This document shows positions 62,656 through 64,000 of a stretch of 64,000 nt of DNA, one piece after another. The notes beneath the pieces are model-generated. The model saw only the letters and a program-made list of their open reading frames with translations. It was not told where the DNA came from and searched no databases. Source of the stretch: Lachnospiraceae bacterium UBA7076 (GTDB taxonomy: Bacteria; Bacillota; Clostridia; Lachnospirales; Lachnospiraceae). The stretch is taken from the NCBI GenBank assembly GCA_002493625.1, contig DKZK01000013.1, forward strand, positions 36,491 through 100,490, given 5' to 3'. Within the stretch, counting starts at the first letter, position 1. Each line of letters opens with the position of its first letter. Both the position numbers and the translations under genes were made by a program.

Positions 62656-64000
62656 ATGGATATTGCAGGTGTTGTCGCAGAAGATAATAATCCGGTGGAG
62701 AGGTTGCTAAAGAGAGCATGGCTCATTGTGGCAGCTTTTTTTGTTGGAAGATGCCACATTTACGGAATGAATCCTTTTATGGCAGGATTTTTAATTGCAG
62801 CGTGCAATTTAGGTGAAAGAGGACTTGCGTGCGGGATAAGCCTTGTGCTGGGCGTATTTTCATTTATGGGAACAGGCGAAACCGTCAGATACCTGATAAT
62901 AGCCGTCATGGTTTATCTTGTCATGAATATGAAACGGGATAGAAGCTTTAAGTGGCAGGATTATGGGATTATATTTTTTGCATCGACGCTCGTTTTTGTT
63001 CTTAATGCTGTATGGGGGATAATTTTTCCTGAAACTCTGTCTATCGGTGAGGCATTTGTGGAGGCTGCACTTACATTTTCGGTTGCCGTTATCTATTCTT
63101 ATGCCATAAGAACAATCATAAATGACTATGTAAAAATTGCAATTGAAAATCAGGCGGCGCTCAGCGCAGTGGCTCTTGCGGCGACAGTTCTTGCAGGAAT
63201 GCCTGTTTCGGTATATGACAGTATTGTAGTTGCAGAGTGTTTTGCTCTTTTCAGCATCCTGTATGCAATGTATAGGTTTGGCTTTGGAATCGGTATAAGC
63301 TGGACAACCATTGCAGGGGCGGTAATGTCCGTTAAAACGGGGGATGACTATTATCTTACAAATTGGATTATTGTGGCAATCGTTTCATTTGCCATACTCT
63401 GTGTATTAAAGGGAGGGCGCATTGCCTACGGAATTACCTTTGCTGCAGTGTATTTTGCTGTAGGCTATGGTTTTTATGAAAGCATGCTTACGGAGGATTC
63501 CCTGAAAGCCGTTGTGACTGCGCTTTTTATTTTTTTTCTCCTCCCGGCAGGATGGGTTGCGGCTGTTGATGAGAGGGTAAAAAACGGAGAAATTGAGGGA
63601 ACGTCCCCCGAGTGGGCGCTTCTCGTTATAAAGCGAATAAAATCGCTTGCAAAGGCATTCAAGCGGATTGACTATACGATGGCTGAGGAGTCAGGAACAG
63701 GTATTGGATTTTCAGATGTGGGAGAAATTATAGACGATTTTACAAACCAGCTTGCAAATCCTGTTCCCCTGAAGAAAACAATTGAAGCAAAAATTATAGA
63801 GGATTTAAACAGAATGGAGATAGCGGTCAGAAGTTTTGTCCTCACAAAAAACAGGAATGACAGATATGAGGTTTATATTACCCTTAAATGTAACAGAGGA
63901 CGTCTTATTGTCTCGGATAATGTGAGAAAGGTTGTTGAGGAGCATATGGGCATCAGGCTTGGCTTAAAGGAGGACAGCCGTTCTATAGTTGGAAGAAATT
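62656..64000 (+). CDS. spoIIE: Stage II sporulation protein E, 5' part (runs off the window)
   Basis: 448 codons, open to the window end. AGGAGG precedes ATG 62656. The N-terminal part has about ten membrane helices (residues about 20-300, for example FYESML and LFIFFLLPAGWVA near the end), then the central domain with RIKSLAKAFKRIDYTM and LNRMEIAVRSF, the SpoIIE layout. The PP2C phosphatase domain that dephosphorylates SpoIIAA and activates sigmaF would lie outside. It follows divIC as in Bacillus. Confidence 0.93.
   Translation, partial: MDIAGVVAEDNNPVERLLKRAWLIVAAFFVGRCHIYGMNPFMAGFLIAACNLGERGLACGISLVLGVFSFMGTGETVRYLIIAVMVYLVMNMKRDRSFKWQDYGIIFFASTLVFVLNAVWGIIFPETLSIGEAFVEAALTFSVAVIYSYAIRTIINDYVKIAIENQAALSAVALAATVLAGMPVSVYDSIVVAECFALFSILYAMYRFGFGIGISWTTIAGAVMSVKTGDDYYLTNWIIVAIVSFAILCVLKGGRIAYGITFAAVYFAVGYGFYESMLTEDSLKAVVTALFIFFLLPAGWVAAVDERVKNGEIEGTSPEWALLVIKRIKSLAKAFKRIDYTMAEESGTGIGFSDVGEIIDDFTNQLANPVPLKKTIEAKIIEDLNRMEIAVRSFVLTKNRNDRYEVYITLKCNRGRLIVSDNVRKVVEEHMGIRLGLKEDSRSIVGRN

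Overview
The window reads as a chromosome segment of an endospore-forming, low-to-mid GC Firmicute. A Lachnospiraceae-like Clostridium is my best guess, inferred from gene order, zinc-type S14 and L36, the yabP-yabQ-divIC-spoIIE cluster, strong AGGAGG ribosome binding sites and the accessory gene content. No database search was possible.

Layout. (1) 1-3990, minus strand: a five-gene cassette of a small secreted protein, a membrane-anchored protein, two FtsX-like permeases and a LolD/MacB-type ATPase, driven by a consensus promoter overlapping a palindrome. (2) 4050-16490, plus strand: a membrane c-di-GMP phosphodiesterase with a dead GGDEF motif, a cytoplasmic ParB-like/BMP fusion, a metallophosphoesterase, a zinc-ribbon Ser/Thr kinase with an extracytoplasmic tail, citrate synthase, an RlmI-like methyltransferase, cardiolipin synthase, and a membrane protein with a repeat tail. 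(3) 16557-25040: a giant surface adhesin of 2827 residues with about 16 SpaA/Cna-B-type repeats and a PNTG sorting signal. (4) 25160-25515: a compact locus that looks like a type I toxin-antitoxin module (36-aa holin-like peptide plus a convergent antisense RNA), wedged between the adhesin and the ribosomal supercluster. (5) 25542-46860: the S10-spc-alpha supercluster (rpsJ to rplQ, with secY, adk, map, infA, rpmJ, rpoA), then a fused double ECF ATPase, ecfT, truA, rplM and rpsI. Its spacers hold structured RNA: an S10 leader, an rpsJ-rplC structure, a three-way junction upstream of rpsM, an L13-type attenuator, and a family of nested CCTAAGG hairpins. (6) 47000-52153: a two-component system with an FtsX ABC exporter, probably antimicrobial-peptide sensing and detoxification. 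(7) 52437-54905: a hybrid PAS histidine kinase. (8) 54990-59960: a second cassette of small secreted protein, surface protein and ABC transporter, preceded by a 128-bp palindrome whose relative lies at the very start of the window. (9) 60049-64000: spoVT, hup, rqcP, yabP, yabQ, divIC and the 5' part of spoIIE, whose promoter has the 21-bp spacer typical of Spo0A-activated promoters.

The signals most worth follow-up are the type I TA module, the leader RNAs of the S10 and alpha operons, the two repeat-hairpin families, the ParB-BMP protein with its neighbours, and the two secreted-peptide/ABC cassettes. Promoters and RNA structures were found by eye from base pairing and consensus matches; none has been folded or tested computationally.
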